Assembly: GCA_028274465.1 (NCBI GenBank)
Contig: CM051457.1
Coordinates: 54,348,425-54,412,424, forward strand
DNA length: 64,000 nucleotides
Direction: 5' to 3'
Source: Plantago ovata
Taxonomy: Eukaryota; Streptophyta; Magnoliopsida; Lamiales; Plantaginaceae
The notes beneath the pieces were generated by a model. The model ran no database searches, had not been told where the DNA came from, and was given only the letters and a program-made list of their open reading frames with translations. Made by a program: the position numbers and the translations under genes. How positions within the stretch are numbered: the stretch's first letter is position 1; each line of letters begins with the position of its first letter. Positions 12,390 to 22,741 of this stretch are shown here, piece after piece.

Positions 12390-12690
12390 AGTCTGCAGCT
12401 CCCGGGCGGACCGCCCCAAACGGGGCGGTGCGCCTGGGAGCAGCAGAACGCGTGGGCGGTTTCTACCACTCCCAGGCAGACCGCCCCACACCCGGGGCGG
12501 TGCGTCCGGGAAGGGCAGAACGCCCGGGCGTTCTGCCACTCCTAGGCGGGCCGCCCCACACCCGGGGCGGTGCGCCCGGGAGTAGTAGAGACCTGGGCGC
12601 CCCCTGGGCATCCCAGGCGGACCGCCCCACATGTGGCGGTGCACCTGAGGGCGCCAGTGACCCGGGTGCCCGACTTTGACCCCGGGCACC
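12390..12690 (+). repeat. GC-rich palindromic minisatellite of Bf
   Basis: About four tandem units, spaced roughly 65-72 bp, each with GGCGGACCGCCCCA then GGGGCGGTGCGCC (starts near 12410, 12475, 12543 and 12615). Each unit is itself palindromic. The position after gag-protease matches the GC islands ahead of ORF2 in A, D and E. Long ORFs read on both strands over this block reflect its GC content and are not genes. Confidence 0.75.
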
Positions 12691-12839
12691 GCAAATCACC
12701 TCTGATTGCAACCGTATCAACCCCTTTTACCACCCGTTTTGGTTACTCACGAGTTCGCTTGAGTAATACAGGTTACAGGTATACGACTAGCTCTTACCTC
12801 ATGTCCACTTTCGATGTTCGGGACGAATGACGAAGTTCA

Positions 12840-14190
12840 GGTTTTGGGGGGGGGGGTTATCGCTGTGTATTTCTATAACATATTTTGCTTATGATGACTC
12901 GTGAAAACTTTTGTTTGCACGTTTACCTCTTTCTTAGGATTTAGTTTGCATTCATCCTTAGTATAGTTTTGCACGATTTTTGGGTGGAGTTTTATTGCCA
13001 AATTTTTTGAAATTTTTTATTGTATAGACTAAGTGTTTATGACTATTGCCCATGCATTGCATCTCCATGGAATAGTTTGAGGATTGGATCGCTTGGCTTG
13101 TCATATTTGTATGTGCACTCGTTAAACTTGGTAGTCTCGACATCACTATGTGGTGTTTTCACTACTGCGGTTCGCGAAGGCCTTATAAAATGTTGCATGT
13201 TAGAGTCTTTGGTTTTATTCCCGTTTAATTATGTACGTAAGAGGCGACAAGTCTTCACCTTGCTTATTGAGATTGCTAAATGCCTAGGAAGGAGGTAGAG
13301 TGAGGTGTGTGATCCTTTGTTTGAAACTTATTCTAACGAATAGGTTTGGGGAGGGGGTTACTATCATTATGACTTGTTTTTTGTCTTGTTGAGTCGTGTT
13401 GAGTTTGTTTTTATTTTTTCTTGTGATTTTGTGATCCAACCTATTCTTTCGAATAGGTTTGGGGAGGTCGTTGTAGTGTCGTTGTTATTTCCTTTCATTG
13501 TACTTTCATTGTGCTACTGCTGGCTATATACAGAAAAAAAAGAAAAAAAAAAAAAGGAAAAAGAAAAGAATAAAAAAGAAAAATTCCAGAATCTGAAAAA
13601 AGAAAAAAAAGAAAAAGAAAAAAAGAATAAGACCCAAAAAAGCAAAAGAATGGTCCAAGCAAGCCAAAAGCGGTTTTAGCAAAGTATTGCATTATTTTTT
13701 CAGATTTTGTAATAGTTCGTAATCGAGTTGTATATTCTATCTTTTGTGTCGTGTCTTATGTTCTAGACCACCCTCGTCCTGCCATTCAGGAAGTGGTGAA
13801 TAGTCTTTGCTTTGAGTGTTGGTAGAATATGGGATTGTTGTCTTTTAGGGAACCCTCCTTCGTTTGATGAGAGCCATTATTGGTTCGACCTCTCTTGAGG
13901 GAATATCTCACTTGGTGAACAGTAGTAAGCCCTCGGTTTCATAGGCACGGGGCAACCATTTGTATTTTTGACATGCATCGTTACGTCGTCATTGACTAGG
14001 TCCGGGTAGAGAATGTTACGAGAGACTCCCTTGTTTAACAAAGTGCATATATAATGTGTATAGGTTCAATCGAGACATTGTTCAACCTACTTCCATGTTA
14101 TGTTTTGTATGGTCTTTGTTCATAAGCATGTAGGTTGCGTAGAGTCTAGCTAGTTGCTTGAGGACAAGCAAAGGTTCGATTTGGGGAGTT
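12840..14190 (+). other. 3' noncoding region and polypurine tract of Bf
   Basis: It opens with a G run (about 12845-12857). It then has the TTTGTGG/GTGGAGTTTATTGCC block, hairpin/polypurine units at 13324-13353 and 13438-13467, an A-rich tract (13530-13650), the CCACCCTCGTCCTGCCATTCAGG block, TTGCTTG-AGGA-CAAGCAA near 14153-14170, and the polypurine tract GATTTGGGGAGTT (14178-14190). No gene seen. Confidence 0.85.
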
Positions 14191-15444
14191 TGATGATAAC
14201 GTTTTTTACACTGTCATTCGGTTCTTTTTAACCTATTTAGCTATCCTCTAGCTTGAATTTTTAGTGCATTTTATTAGAATAGTGTCACGTTTCCCTTTTC
14301 TTTTGTTATTTTCAGGTTTTAGGTGAAAAACGCATTTTTGGATAGGAATTATGGCAAAACCTTGAAATTTTGGTGCAACAAGATCACCCGTGGTGTGTCG
14401 AGGGGCTCAAAACCGTGCCCAAGGCCAAGGAGAACATGAAAGATTGGAGATATCTTGTATGAGGCGGAAACGGTAGTTCATTCGGAGTTCGGATGAAGAT
14501 TTTAGAGCCTTTGAAGTGAAATTCCATTTGCATAGTCTTAGTATTTTGGGCACCAGTCTTTCATACGATATTGGATGGGGATGAGGTTACAACCTACACG
14601 TAGCTAACTCAAAGAGCTATCCAATGGTGGGTCTTAAGTGCAAATCCGAGTCCGGATGCGTCCGGAATCTCTGTTTGAACTTAGAAGAAGCTTACTTCCT
14701 GTGGGAGGTGGTTCGCCCGGCACCCCGGGCGGTGCGCCCGGCGTTGCGGCAGAACTTATATACATGTTTCCTAACTGTGTTTTTCATATAACACATTCAT
14801 ATTTTAGAGACAAAAATCCTAGAGATTGTTCTGGGTATTCTTAGCTTAGAGACAACTTTTATTATCGATTTTGGAGCATAGCGTAGAGATTTGGATACCA
14901 ATTCATCTCACCTTGCTTGTGAGTTTAAGCAATTCACCGGAGATTGACAACCTTCGTTGGTAACTTGTATCTCACGATTTTTTCTGCTTTTATTTATTCA
15001 ATTCAACATGTTTTCATTGATTCTTGCTTTCATTATTATCGTTGATTGCAATTTACATATGAGTAGCTAAATCTAAGGTTGGTGATAGTATGTGAATTCG
15101 TAGCTAGGGTTCGTATTAGGCATGATTGAGTTTCTGAGTCTTTTACTTGTTTAATTATCTTAATTTGATTCTTTGATCCGACTAAGCCACATATCTTCGT
15201 AGAAAGGTGTTAGAAACACTAGGACAATTCAAGATCATCGATTCAATTATATATAATTTGCAAGTACTGCTTGAACTAGGACTGACAACCTTAACCAAGT
15301 ATTAGTATAGATAGGAAGCTTTCAAAATACACGTCTACAAATATGTCTTTGGTGTTTGTAAATCGAATTACTTTTAAGGCAGTACGAGTTGAACTTTCAT
15401 GCATAATTAGAACTTGATGCTTAGAACGAGCATACTATCACCAG
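14191..15444 (+). repeat. 3' LTR of Bf, abutting an inverted Br LTR
   Basis: Matches 8694-9945 of the Bf 5' LTR with few differences. It has the same GC island (14700-14748) and TATA region. At about 15442-15444 it meets the Br 5' LTR in opposite orientation; the three bases CAG are shared by both LTRs at the join. No duplication is visible at this inner end. Confidence 0.88.
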
Positions 15445-16610
15445 AGGTAAGATGACCTCGAGTGTCGATCTCTAGGGACTAAACTAACTTTAACTAAATA
15501 ACTATATATAATTTCAGAAAACAAATTTATCTCTAACTTAACTTAACAATATATGCATGAAAGTATCAAGTTCTAATTATGCATGAAAGTGAAACTCGTA
15601 CTGCCTTAAAAGTAATTCGAATTAACAAACTCCAAAGACAGATTTGTAGATGTGTATTTTGAAAGCTTCCTATCTATACTAATACTTGGCTAAGGTTGTC
15701 AGTCTTAGTTTAAGCAGTACTTGTAATCGAAGATATTGAAAACGATGATCTTGAATTGTCCTAGTGTTTCTAACACTTTTCTACGAAGATATTGGCTTAG
15801 TCGGATCAAAGATTCGAATATAATCAATAAAACAAGTAAAAGACTCAGAAACTCAATCATGCATAATATGAACCCTAGCTACGAATTTACATACTATCAC
15901 CAACTAGATGCTTAGCTACTCATATCAATAACGCAATCAACAATCATAATCAAATCAATAATGAATGAAAACATAGTTGAATTGAAAGATAAATAGCAGT
16001 ATTGTGAGATACAAAGTTACCACCAAAGGTTGTCAATCTCCGGTGAATTGCTAAACTCACAAAGATCTAGCAAGGTGAGATCAATTGATGTCCAAATCTC
16101 TACTCTAGCTCCAAAATCGATAAGAAACAATAGTTCTAAGAGAAAATATACCCAGAACAAGCTCTAGGGTTTATGTCTGCAAAATTATGATGAAAGATAT
16201 GAAAATTCGCAGCTTTTACAAATATATATAGTTGTTGTCGGAGACCCACGCGGCGGACCGCCCCGTACGCGGCGGTGTGCCTGGCACGGGCAGAGAGTTG
16301 CCCGTGCCAATTTCTTCCTCCGGATCCTCGATTTCGGCCCTTGGCACGGTTTTGAGCCCCGAAACTTGGTCTTTTGGCCTGGAAACTCGTCCCGGTAATC
16401 CTTGACACACGACGGGTGATCTCGTTACACCAAAACATCATTGTTTCGCCATGATTTATATCCAAAAGCGCGATTTTCACCTAAAACCTGAAAATAACAA
16501 AATAAATGGAAACGTGACACTATTCTAACAAAATGCACTAAAATGCATGCAAGAGGATAGCTAAATTGGTGAAAAAGACCCGAATGATAGTGTAAAAAAC
16601 ACTGTCATCA
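15445..16610 (-). repeat. 5' LTR of Br (minus strand)
   Basis: Aligns with 3767-5083 in the same orientation and ends at GTCATCA, followed by the duplication CTATA (16611-16615). It has a shorter GC island at 16243-16310 and TATATATAG at about 16224. Together with 14191-15444 it forms a large inverted repeat. Confidence 0.9.
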
Positions 16611-17378
16611 CTATAACCATGGTTACTGATATGCCCGTTGAGATCACGGTGGTACGTGATAGCGCACGAGTTGAGGTGCCTAGTTGCAAGATAGCTGAAA
16701 CTTGCACGATTGGTAAGGAGCCCGAGTCTCCTTTAGTTGAGAAGGTCGGGGAAATTGTCGCACAATCTGATGCGATAGTTGATGGAGGTGGTAGAAAACT
16801 CATCGTCTGAGGATGAGATGGCTGATATGATTGAAGTTCCAGCACTTGAGAGCTTTGATGTTGAGATTGGCTTGGGGAAGAAGAATCGGATAGTGGCTAC
16901 TCTTGATAAGGGAGCTGGTGTGAATGTCATGCCATTAAACGTGTATGAGGAGTCTGGTTTGACTGGTATGATTCCAATCAAATGCATGGTGCAATTGGCG
17001 GATGGGTCTATGAATAGACCTTTGGGTGTGATCAAGTACTTGGTGGTCCGTGTTGCTGGAGTTAGCATGAAAACGAGCTTCATTGTCATGCCTACTTCTC
17101 AGGCTAAGCTCAAGGATGTAGTTCTTTTGGGGAGAGCTTTCATCAATAAGGTACACATGGTAATAGACATGTATAGACGTACATGTAACTTTGAGGTAAA
17201 TGGTAAACAATATTCATTGCGCGCCATAGATAATTCGTGTACTTATGACAATGCTACTAACGAGCTTGTAAGATTTTTTGGTCCTCTTTATGTTCATTCA
17301 GATGTGCAGGAGCATCAACAGCTGAAGGATGCATGGATGGGGAAGTCTAGTACCCAATGCAAGATTGATCCGGCATGA
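16611..17378 (+). pseudogene. Protease region of element A, second part
   Basis: Resumes the A gag-protease reading after composite B. Contains the linker (MPVEITVV), an acidic stretch and the aspartic protease segment (VATLD... to NVMPLNVYEESGL, later DVVLLGRAFI and a MYRRTCNFEV motif) parallel to Bf and D. It ends just before the AGGCAA hairpin. Fossil; about one break in this part. Confidence 0.85.
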
Positions 17379-17415
17379 GCTTGGAAGAGTCGAGCCAACG
17401 ACTCGATAAAAAAAA

Positions 17416-17440
17416 GGCGCTTCTCGGGAGGCAACCCGAG
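17416..17440 (+). other. AGGCAA-loop hairpin after protease, element A
   Basis: GGCGCTT then CTCGGG-AGGCAA-CCCGAG: a perfect 6-bp stem with a 6-nt loop, about 45 nt after the protease stop. In D and E the loop is identical but the stem is TCCGGG/CCCGGA, so two base pairs differ with both sides changed. This is evidence for selection on an RNA structure. Confidence 0.75.
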
Positions 17441-17549
17441 GTGGTGAGTCATGCATGTAGTGTAGTAGCACGTTTCTTTTTCGTTTTAGCTGTGTGGACA
17501 AGTTTAGAGGTGAAAACTTTGGAAAAAATTGATGAAATTTGGGAGTTTT

Positions 17550-17735
17550 CGGAGTTTCCAGGCAGGCGAATCGCCCAGCTGTGCAGGTGGATTGCCCAGA
17601 AATGCAGCAGAATTGGCCACAATGCCAATTCTACTCCGATTTGGGCGAATCGCCCGACTGGGCGCTTCGCCCAGAGATCCTGGGTGCTCACCCAACAGCA
17701 GCAGTAGAATAACTGCTGCTGGGCGGAGTGCTTAG
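17550..17735 (+). promoter_or_regulatory. GC-rich palindromic island ahead of ORF2, element A
   Basis: GGGCGAATCGCCC and GGGCGCTTCGCCC palindromes, of the same type as in the A LTR (935-1105). It sits between the protease end and the leader of ORF2. It may be an internal promoter or a duplicated copy of the LTR island. No clear TATA box follows. Confidence 0.5.
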
Positions 17736-17902
17736 CTCATTCTTCACAACTCCCCCTTTTCTTCTCCATCCCTATTTTTCACCCAAAAAACTGAAATTCA
17801 CTCAATTCTTGCATTCTTGGGCATTTTGAGAAGCCCATAACATCCTCTATCATCCTAACCGAACAAATCTTCCGATTGTTGATTCAGTTTCAAGGAATCA
17901 AG

Positions 17903-18407
17903 GTACTCTTCATGAACCCTAAGTTTTTGAATTTGGGATTTTCTCTTAATTAGCATCAATTGTGTTATGATTTGTTGTTTATGAGTTTGATTATGACTAT
18001 TGAGCATGTTTCTAAGTTGATTAGAAGTTCAATTACGAATTTTACTCATTTCGATTTTTGGATGAATTTGTGCTCGAATTTGTGGCTTATAATTGTTATG
18101 ATGATTGTTAGCTTGATTTTTGAGTATTTGTTGAGGTGTTGTTGGTGATATAAGTGCTTGAGCATGATGTGGAGTTGTTGGTTTGCTCAAATTCGAGTTT
18201 GTTTGCTTGGTTTGGTTCGAATGAGCTTGTAGAATCGAAGTGTTAAAGCTTTTTGTTTTATTGTGTTTGTATGAACCTTAGCAAGCCATCAAACTTGATT
18301 TTAAGAGCTAGTTGAGTGGTTTGAGTCTTGTCCGTGTTAACTAGTTGTGCTAAGTTTTGTCAAATGACAAGGTTGCAAACTAGTTAAGTGTAGTTGTTTG
18401 TGTGTAG
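17903..18407 (+). other. Probable leader intron of ORF2, element A
   Basis: Donor AATCAAG|GTACTC and acceptor GTTTGTGTGTAG|AAG enclose a T-rich 505-bp stretch. CATGAACCCTAA follows the donor, exactly as in D (44267) and E (56156). Splicing here would place the ORF2 start near the 5' end of a subgenomic mRNA. Inferred from splice consensus and conservation. Confidence 0.6.
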
Positions 18408-18463
18408 AAGAGTCTCGTTGTCATTTATATTTGAAGGGAACTAATGAAACCTATGTAAGTACC

Positions 18464-19756
18464 ATGAATACGAGAGCGAAGAGAGCTGGACGCGAAGGTA
18501 CCTCCAAGGGCAAGAATAAAGCAAAGAACACTCCCGAGGCACCCCGTGAGTCAGCCTCAAGGCTTACCGACAACAGTTCTTGAGTGAGGGAGAGCGATCG
18601 GTGATTGGTGACCGTAGCATTTCCTTCACCGAGGCTGATGTGGCTCTTGACGGACCTAGGCAGCTTATGGTGTTGATTTCGGAGCGTGGTTGGGCATTTT
18701 ATGCCACGGAGCTTCCATATTGGGATCGTGCTTTTGTTGAGGAGTTCTACATCGGGTTTGAGGACTATGATGCGGTGACCAAGGAGGTCCCTGTGAGAGG
18801 ATTTGGGGTCCCATTCTCTCCTTTGAATATTACTAGCTTTTTGATGGGGTTGGAAGTCGAGATGAAGGAAGATGATAATGACCACTTGGGCAAGTGGAGT
18901 GATGATGAGAACCCTTTCACCTACAACGTCGTGGAGCTCTACCTCTACGACCGGGATGCGGAGAATTATAATCAGCGAGTGGCTAATGCTATGACCCACT
19001 CTATTTATCAGTTCCCACCACTCCTGCCTCACACACTTGACCGGAGTGATTTGTCGATGTCCGCAAGGTTGATGATGAAGTTTATCATGGCCAATCTGGT
19101 GCCAAGGAAGAATGGTTCGAAGTTGCAGCCTTATCTTGGGCACTTGATCTGTGCGCTGTTTCACGATTTACCACTCACTCCGGGGGTGATTATCTATGAT
19201 CAGTTTGTACGCCATCAGAGGCCTAGGCAGGCACTAGTGTTCCCTAGTCTTATCACCGCTTTGTGCGAAAAAGGCGGGAGTTCCCGACATGTTCCCTCGA
19301 GAGAAGCCGAAGAAGCCGATCGACATGTCTGTTTATCGTGAGGTTCAGTGTTCCTTTGCTAGTCTGACTGGATAGGTCCCTATACCCCATGAGCCCCCGG
19401 TCCCTAGGGCAGCTCCCTCTACTTCTAGGCAACCCTCCCCATTTGATTTCGGGTAGCTCACGACTTACTTGTCGGAGTAGTTTGGTGCTTACCAAACCTC
19501 TATGCTCGAGGCTCAGACCGTCAACTTTGGTGCTTTCCGGGAGGAGGCCGACACTCGTCGCTGGAACAAGTTTGTCCCGGAGGATACTCGTAGATGGGAT
19601 GCTCATCACATCGCGGTCTCGAGGAGGTTTGATGCTTTGACACGTTATATTCTCGTATTCCCTTCTCATGACCAGCCGAGTGGGAGTGGTAGCGGAGCTC
19701 TTGAGGACCCTTGTGACGGTCCATTTCCTCACTATGGTGGAGCACCACCCTTCTAG
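18464..19756 (+). pseudogene. ORF2 of element A ('putative plant transposon protein'-like)
   Basis: Starts with a basic segment (MNTRAKRAGREG). It continues with a domain having EEFYIGFEDYD, VPVRGFGVPFSPLNI, ARLMMKFIMANLVPRKN and ALVFPSLITALC. The order FY..., VRG..V.F, MKFI..NL.P..., FPS.IT.LC is that of the plant-specific 'putative plant transposon protein' domain (Transposase_32 type in my recollection of Pfam), found beside Athila-like elements. Its biochemical role is unknown. Homologous to D ORF2. Broken by a few breaks. It occupies the place where pol would be. Confidence 0.75.
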
Positions 19757-20452
19757 AGATCTCAGCCGACAGAGGCCATATCAAGACTGGTAGTACATCT
19801 CCACTTTTTCTTTCTTATCCTTTCAGCTAGAGACTAGCTTTCGACTAGGTTCGAGGAGGGGTCGTGGAGTTGTACTTGTTTTGATTTGGCTTGTTTACTA
19901 TTGTCGTTGAGGTACTCTTGCTATTTCGATTTAGTTGTATGATTTCTTTGATTATGACTTGTTCGATTTGGTTGTATGATATTTGTGATGATGACTCTTG
20001 TACTCTTTTATTGTTTTAGTAGTTGTGGCATTTTCTTGTGATAGCTTTTGAGTTTATTTTTCACTTTTTGCATGCATTTCATCCTTAGTATAGTTGTTGC
20101 ACTTTGTTTGTGTGGAGTTTATTGCCAAGAGTTTAGAACTTTTTTATTGAGTAGACTAAGTCTTTGTGACCATTAACCATACATTGCATTTCTATGAAGT
20201 AGTTTGAGGCTTGTCTTGCTTGGGTTTTCACATTTGCATGTGCACTAGTTAAGACTTGTAGTCTCGATATCACCTTGTGTGGTATTTCTTCTATTGCGGT
20301 TCATGAAGGCCTTATAAAATGATGCATGTTAGAGTCTATGGTTGTATACCCGTGTAATTATGTACTTAAGAGGCGACAAGTACTTCACCTTGCTTTTGAG
20401 ATTGACAAATGCCTAGGAAGGAGGTAAACTGAGGTGTGTGATCCTTTGTATT

Positions 20453-20484
20453 AAACCTATTCTTTTGAATAGGTTTGGGGAGGG
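20453..20484 (+). other. Hairpin plus polypurine-like unit 1, element A
   Basis: AAACCTATTC-TTTT-GAATAGGTTT, a perfect 10-bp stem, runs straight into TGGGGAGGGGG. The GGTTTGGGGAG core equals that of the true polypurine tract at 21309-21322. Same unit in D at 46718. Confidence 0.7.
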
Positions 20485-20562
20485 GGTTGCCGTCGTTGTT
20501 CTTGTCTTTCGTCTTTTGGAGTCCTTGTAAAGTTGTCTTTTTCTTTTGGTGTCTTGTACTCC

Positions 20563-20594
20563 AACCTATTCTTTCGAATAGGTTTGGGGAGGTG
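20563..20594 (+). other. Hairpin plus polypurine-like unit 2, element A
   Basis: AACCTATTC-TTTC-GAATAGGTT followed by TGGGGAGGTG. It is the second copy of the unit, about 110 bp after the first. The same spacing and order occur in Bf (13324 and 13438) and D (46718 and 46838). Confidence 0.7.
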
Positions 20595-21322
20595 TTTGTG
20601 AGTGTTTTTCTTTTCGTTGTTACTGCTGCTTGCCTATATAAAAAAAATAGAAAAATCAGAAAAGAAACAAAAAGAAAAAAAAAAGAGAATAAAGAATAAG
20701 ACCCAAAAAAGCAAAACAAGGGTCAAAAGCAAGCAAAAAGCAGTCTTTGTCAAGTGTTGTAAATAATTTTCAGTTTTCGTTGTGTAAGTGTTGAGTTGTA
20801 AATTCTTCCTTGTGTTTCGTATCGCCTTGTGTTGAGGTCTGTTCTAGACCACCCTCGTCATGCTATTCATTAAGTGGTTGAAGAGCCTTGTTTTGAGAGT
20901 CGGGTAGAATAGGGGAGTGTTGTCTTATTAGGGAACCCTCCTTCGTTTGATGAGAGCCAGTATTGGTTCGCCCTCTCTTGAGGAAACGTCTCACTTGGTG
21001 AACAGAAGTAAGTCCTCGGTTTCATAGGCGCGGGCCAACCATAGTATGATAATATGCATCATTGTGTCATCATTGACCAGGTCCATGTGGAAGATGTTAC
21101 GAGAGACTCATCGGTTTAACAAAGTGCACATGAGAATGTGTACATTCGCAATCGAGACTTTCTTTAACCTACTCGCATGTTATGATTTGTATGGTCTTTG
21201 TTCATAAGCATTTGGTAGATTCAGTAGATATTAGTTCGTCTCTCTTGGCATGAGACTCCGTTTTGTGTTTTATTTAGTTAATTTGTTGCCTGAGGACAAG
21301 CAAGGGTTCGGTTTGGGGAGTT

Positions 21323-22741
21323 TGATGAACGTATTTTTAGCACGTTCATCTTGTCTTTTTCGCCTCCGTTTGCTATCTTTGAGTCTAGTTTTGTTGTTAG
21401 TTTTCTAGAATAGTGTCACGTTTCGTTTGTTTTGCATTTCTCAGGTACTTAGGTACAAAGTGGCGGTTTTGAGCTCAAACGAAGCATTTTGGGTGCATTT
21501 GGATCATGTTTGAGCACCACGACTTCCATGGACGTGCTTGCTAGTGCCCGGGACCTAATAAGTGATTGTATCTGTGTTTCCAAGGGATTAGAAGGCTATT
21601 CACAGGGTTTGAGCTGAAGAAAAAGAGCCGGAGCTGCGTTTTTGTTCCAGGTGAAGCGCCCAGAACAAAGACCTAAAGCAGAATCTGAGCATTTTCTGCA
21701 GTGCTGCTGGGCGAAGCGGCCAACATAGTCAGGCGAAGCGCTTGGCTGGGCGAATCGCCCAGCTCTGCCAGGCGCTTCACCCAGTTCAAAAAGCAGCAAC
21801 AGATTTCTTCATTAAATACACATTTTTAGTTACATTTTTCATATCTTCAGACCTTGTACCTGCGTTTCGGGAGCTTTCTCTAGCCCTAATTCTCAATTTT
21901 GGATAATTTCACTATTGTAATACATTAGAGATTGAAGATTTGGCAATTGGAAAGCATATTCCGTTCATCTACGGAAAGGTTTCTAGATCAATCCATCAAA
22001 TAGTGACAACTTTGGTGGTAACTTTGTATCAATCCTTTTCTTGTATTTTGAATTCATGTTTTCTTTTGAATATTCATATGAAACGATGCTTTGTATTATG
22101 AGTATGAGTAGCTAAATCCCTTTTGGTTGTGATTGTATGAGGAATCAATCATAATATGAATTACGTTATGCTTGTATGAGGCTCCGAGTCGATCTTGTTG
22201 CATGTTTGATCTCATTTGACATAGTTGCCAAGCAAATACCTTTGAATATGAGTATGTGACAAACTATTGGTCAATTAAGGCTATGATCTATGATTTGAAA
22301 ACATGCAAGCATGCTAGATAAATAGTGTAAGAAATTGCACTACTAAAGTATCGATAAGATCCTTTCAAGATGTGTGTCTTAAACTTGTCTAGGCGGTTTA
22401 CTTTGTAGAACTTGCTGAAGGCTTTACGCACCGGACTTACAAGTATTTACGTGATTCATTGCATGATTGTTTACAGATTACTACAACCAACCCTTCACAT
22501 AATTGTTTACAAGAAATTCATCCAAGTTGCAACCTGATTGCTTTTTGCTAAAGATTTCAAAACTCTTTTTCAAACTCTCTCATTCGTTGACTGAAATTTC
22601 TTGCAAAATAACCAACAAAGCCACGGTAGGTCCCGAGAGAACGACACTCGGGGACAACTTGCCATTTCACTAAGTTTTGTCTAGTGATAAGTGTTCTTTG
22701 GCTTTTTATACAAATATTAATTTTGATTTCAAACGACATCA
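21323..22741 (+). repeat. 3' LTR of element A
   Basis: 1419 bp, TGATGAACG...GACATCA, matching 608-2057. Followed by the ACACT duplication (22742-22746). Carries its own GC island (about 21650-21783). Confidence 0.93.

Larger units (their letters stand above)
8694..15444 (+). mobile_element. Ty3-type pol-less element Bf (plus strand, inside Br)
   Basis: Bf has a 5' LTR (8694-10155), tRNA-Asp-like primer site, gag plus protease (10344-12173), a GC-rich minisatellite (12390-12690), conserved 3' noncoding region, polypurine tract and 3' LTR (14191-15444). The sequence before 8694 is not a polypurine tract, so this is a separate insertion into Br rather than the Br 3' end. No ORF2 is recognised in this copy. 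Coding parts have one or two breaks. Confidence 0.85.
3767..16610 (-). mobile_element. Composite element B (minus-strand copy Br with plus-strand copy Bf inside)
   Basis: The outer ends are LTRs of Br on the minus strand (3767-5083 and 15445-16610), flanked by CTATA. Reading inward from the left are the Br polypurine tract, Br 3' noncoding region (split by solo LTR C) and part of Br ORF2. A plus-strand element Bf of a close subfamily then begins at 8694 and its 3' LTR abuts the Br 5' LTR at about 15444. Only the two ends and part of ORF2 of Br are seen. Br and Bf share the pol-less layout of A and D. It is younger than A, which it interrupts. Confidence 0.85.
19757..21322 (+). other. 3' noncoding region and polypurine tract of element A
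   Basis: No gene. It aligns by eye with D 46116-47647 and Bf 12840-14190 better than the LTRs of these families align with each other. Landmarks: GGCCTTATAAAATG (20308), GCCTAGGAAGGAGGTA (20411), two hairpin/polypurine units (20453 and 20563), A-rich tract (20636-20725), GACCACCCTCGTC (20846), a GAGGACAAGCAA hairpin near 21290, and polypurine tract CGGTTTGGGGAGTT (21309-21322). Confidence 0.85.
608..22741 (+). mobile_element. Ty3-type (Athila/Tat-like) pol-less element A
   Basis: Full-length LTR element with both LTRs, tRNA-Asp primer site, gag plus protease, ORF2, conserved 3' noncoding region and polypurine tract. It has no reverse transcriptase, RNase H or integrase. Once the 12.8-kb composite B (3767-16610) is subtracted it is about 9.3 kb. 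It resembles TR-GAG-type non-autonomous elements with an extra ORF. Coding parts are broken by a few breaks. The two LTRs differ at clearly more sites by eye than those of D, so A is older than D. Confidence 0.92.

Noticed and set aside
12324-12689. 121-aa minus-strand and 80-aa plus-strand ORFs rich in Gly, Pro and Arg
   Set aside because: They overlap on both strands the GC-rich minisatellite of Bf; absence of stops follows from base composition, and no domain or start context supports a protein.
17449-17735. Short overlapping ORFs on both strands with ARRIAR/GEAPS-type translations
   Set aside because: They are read through the GC palindrome island of element A; similar ORFs appear on both strands at 826-1115 in its LTR for the same reason.
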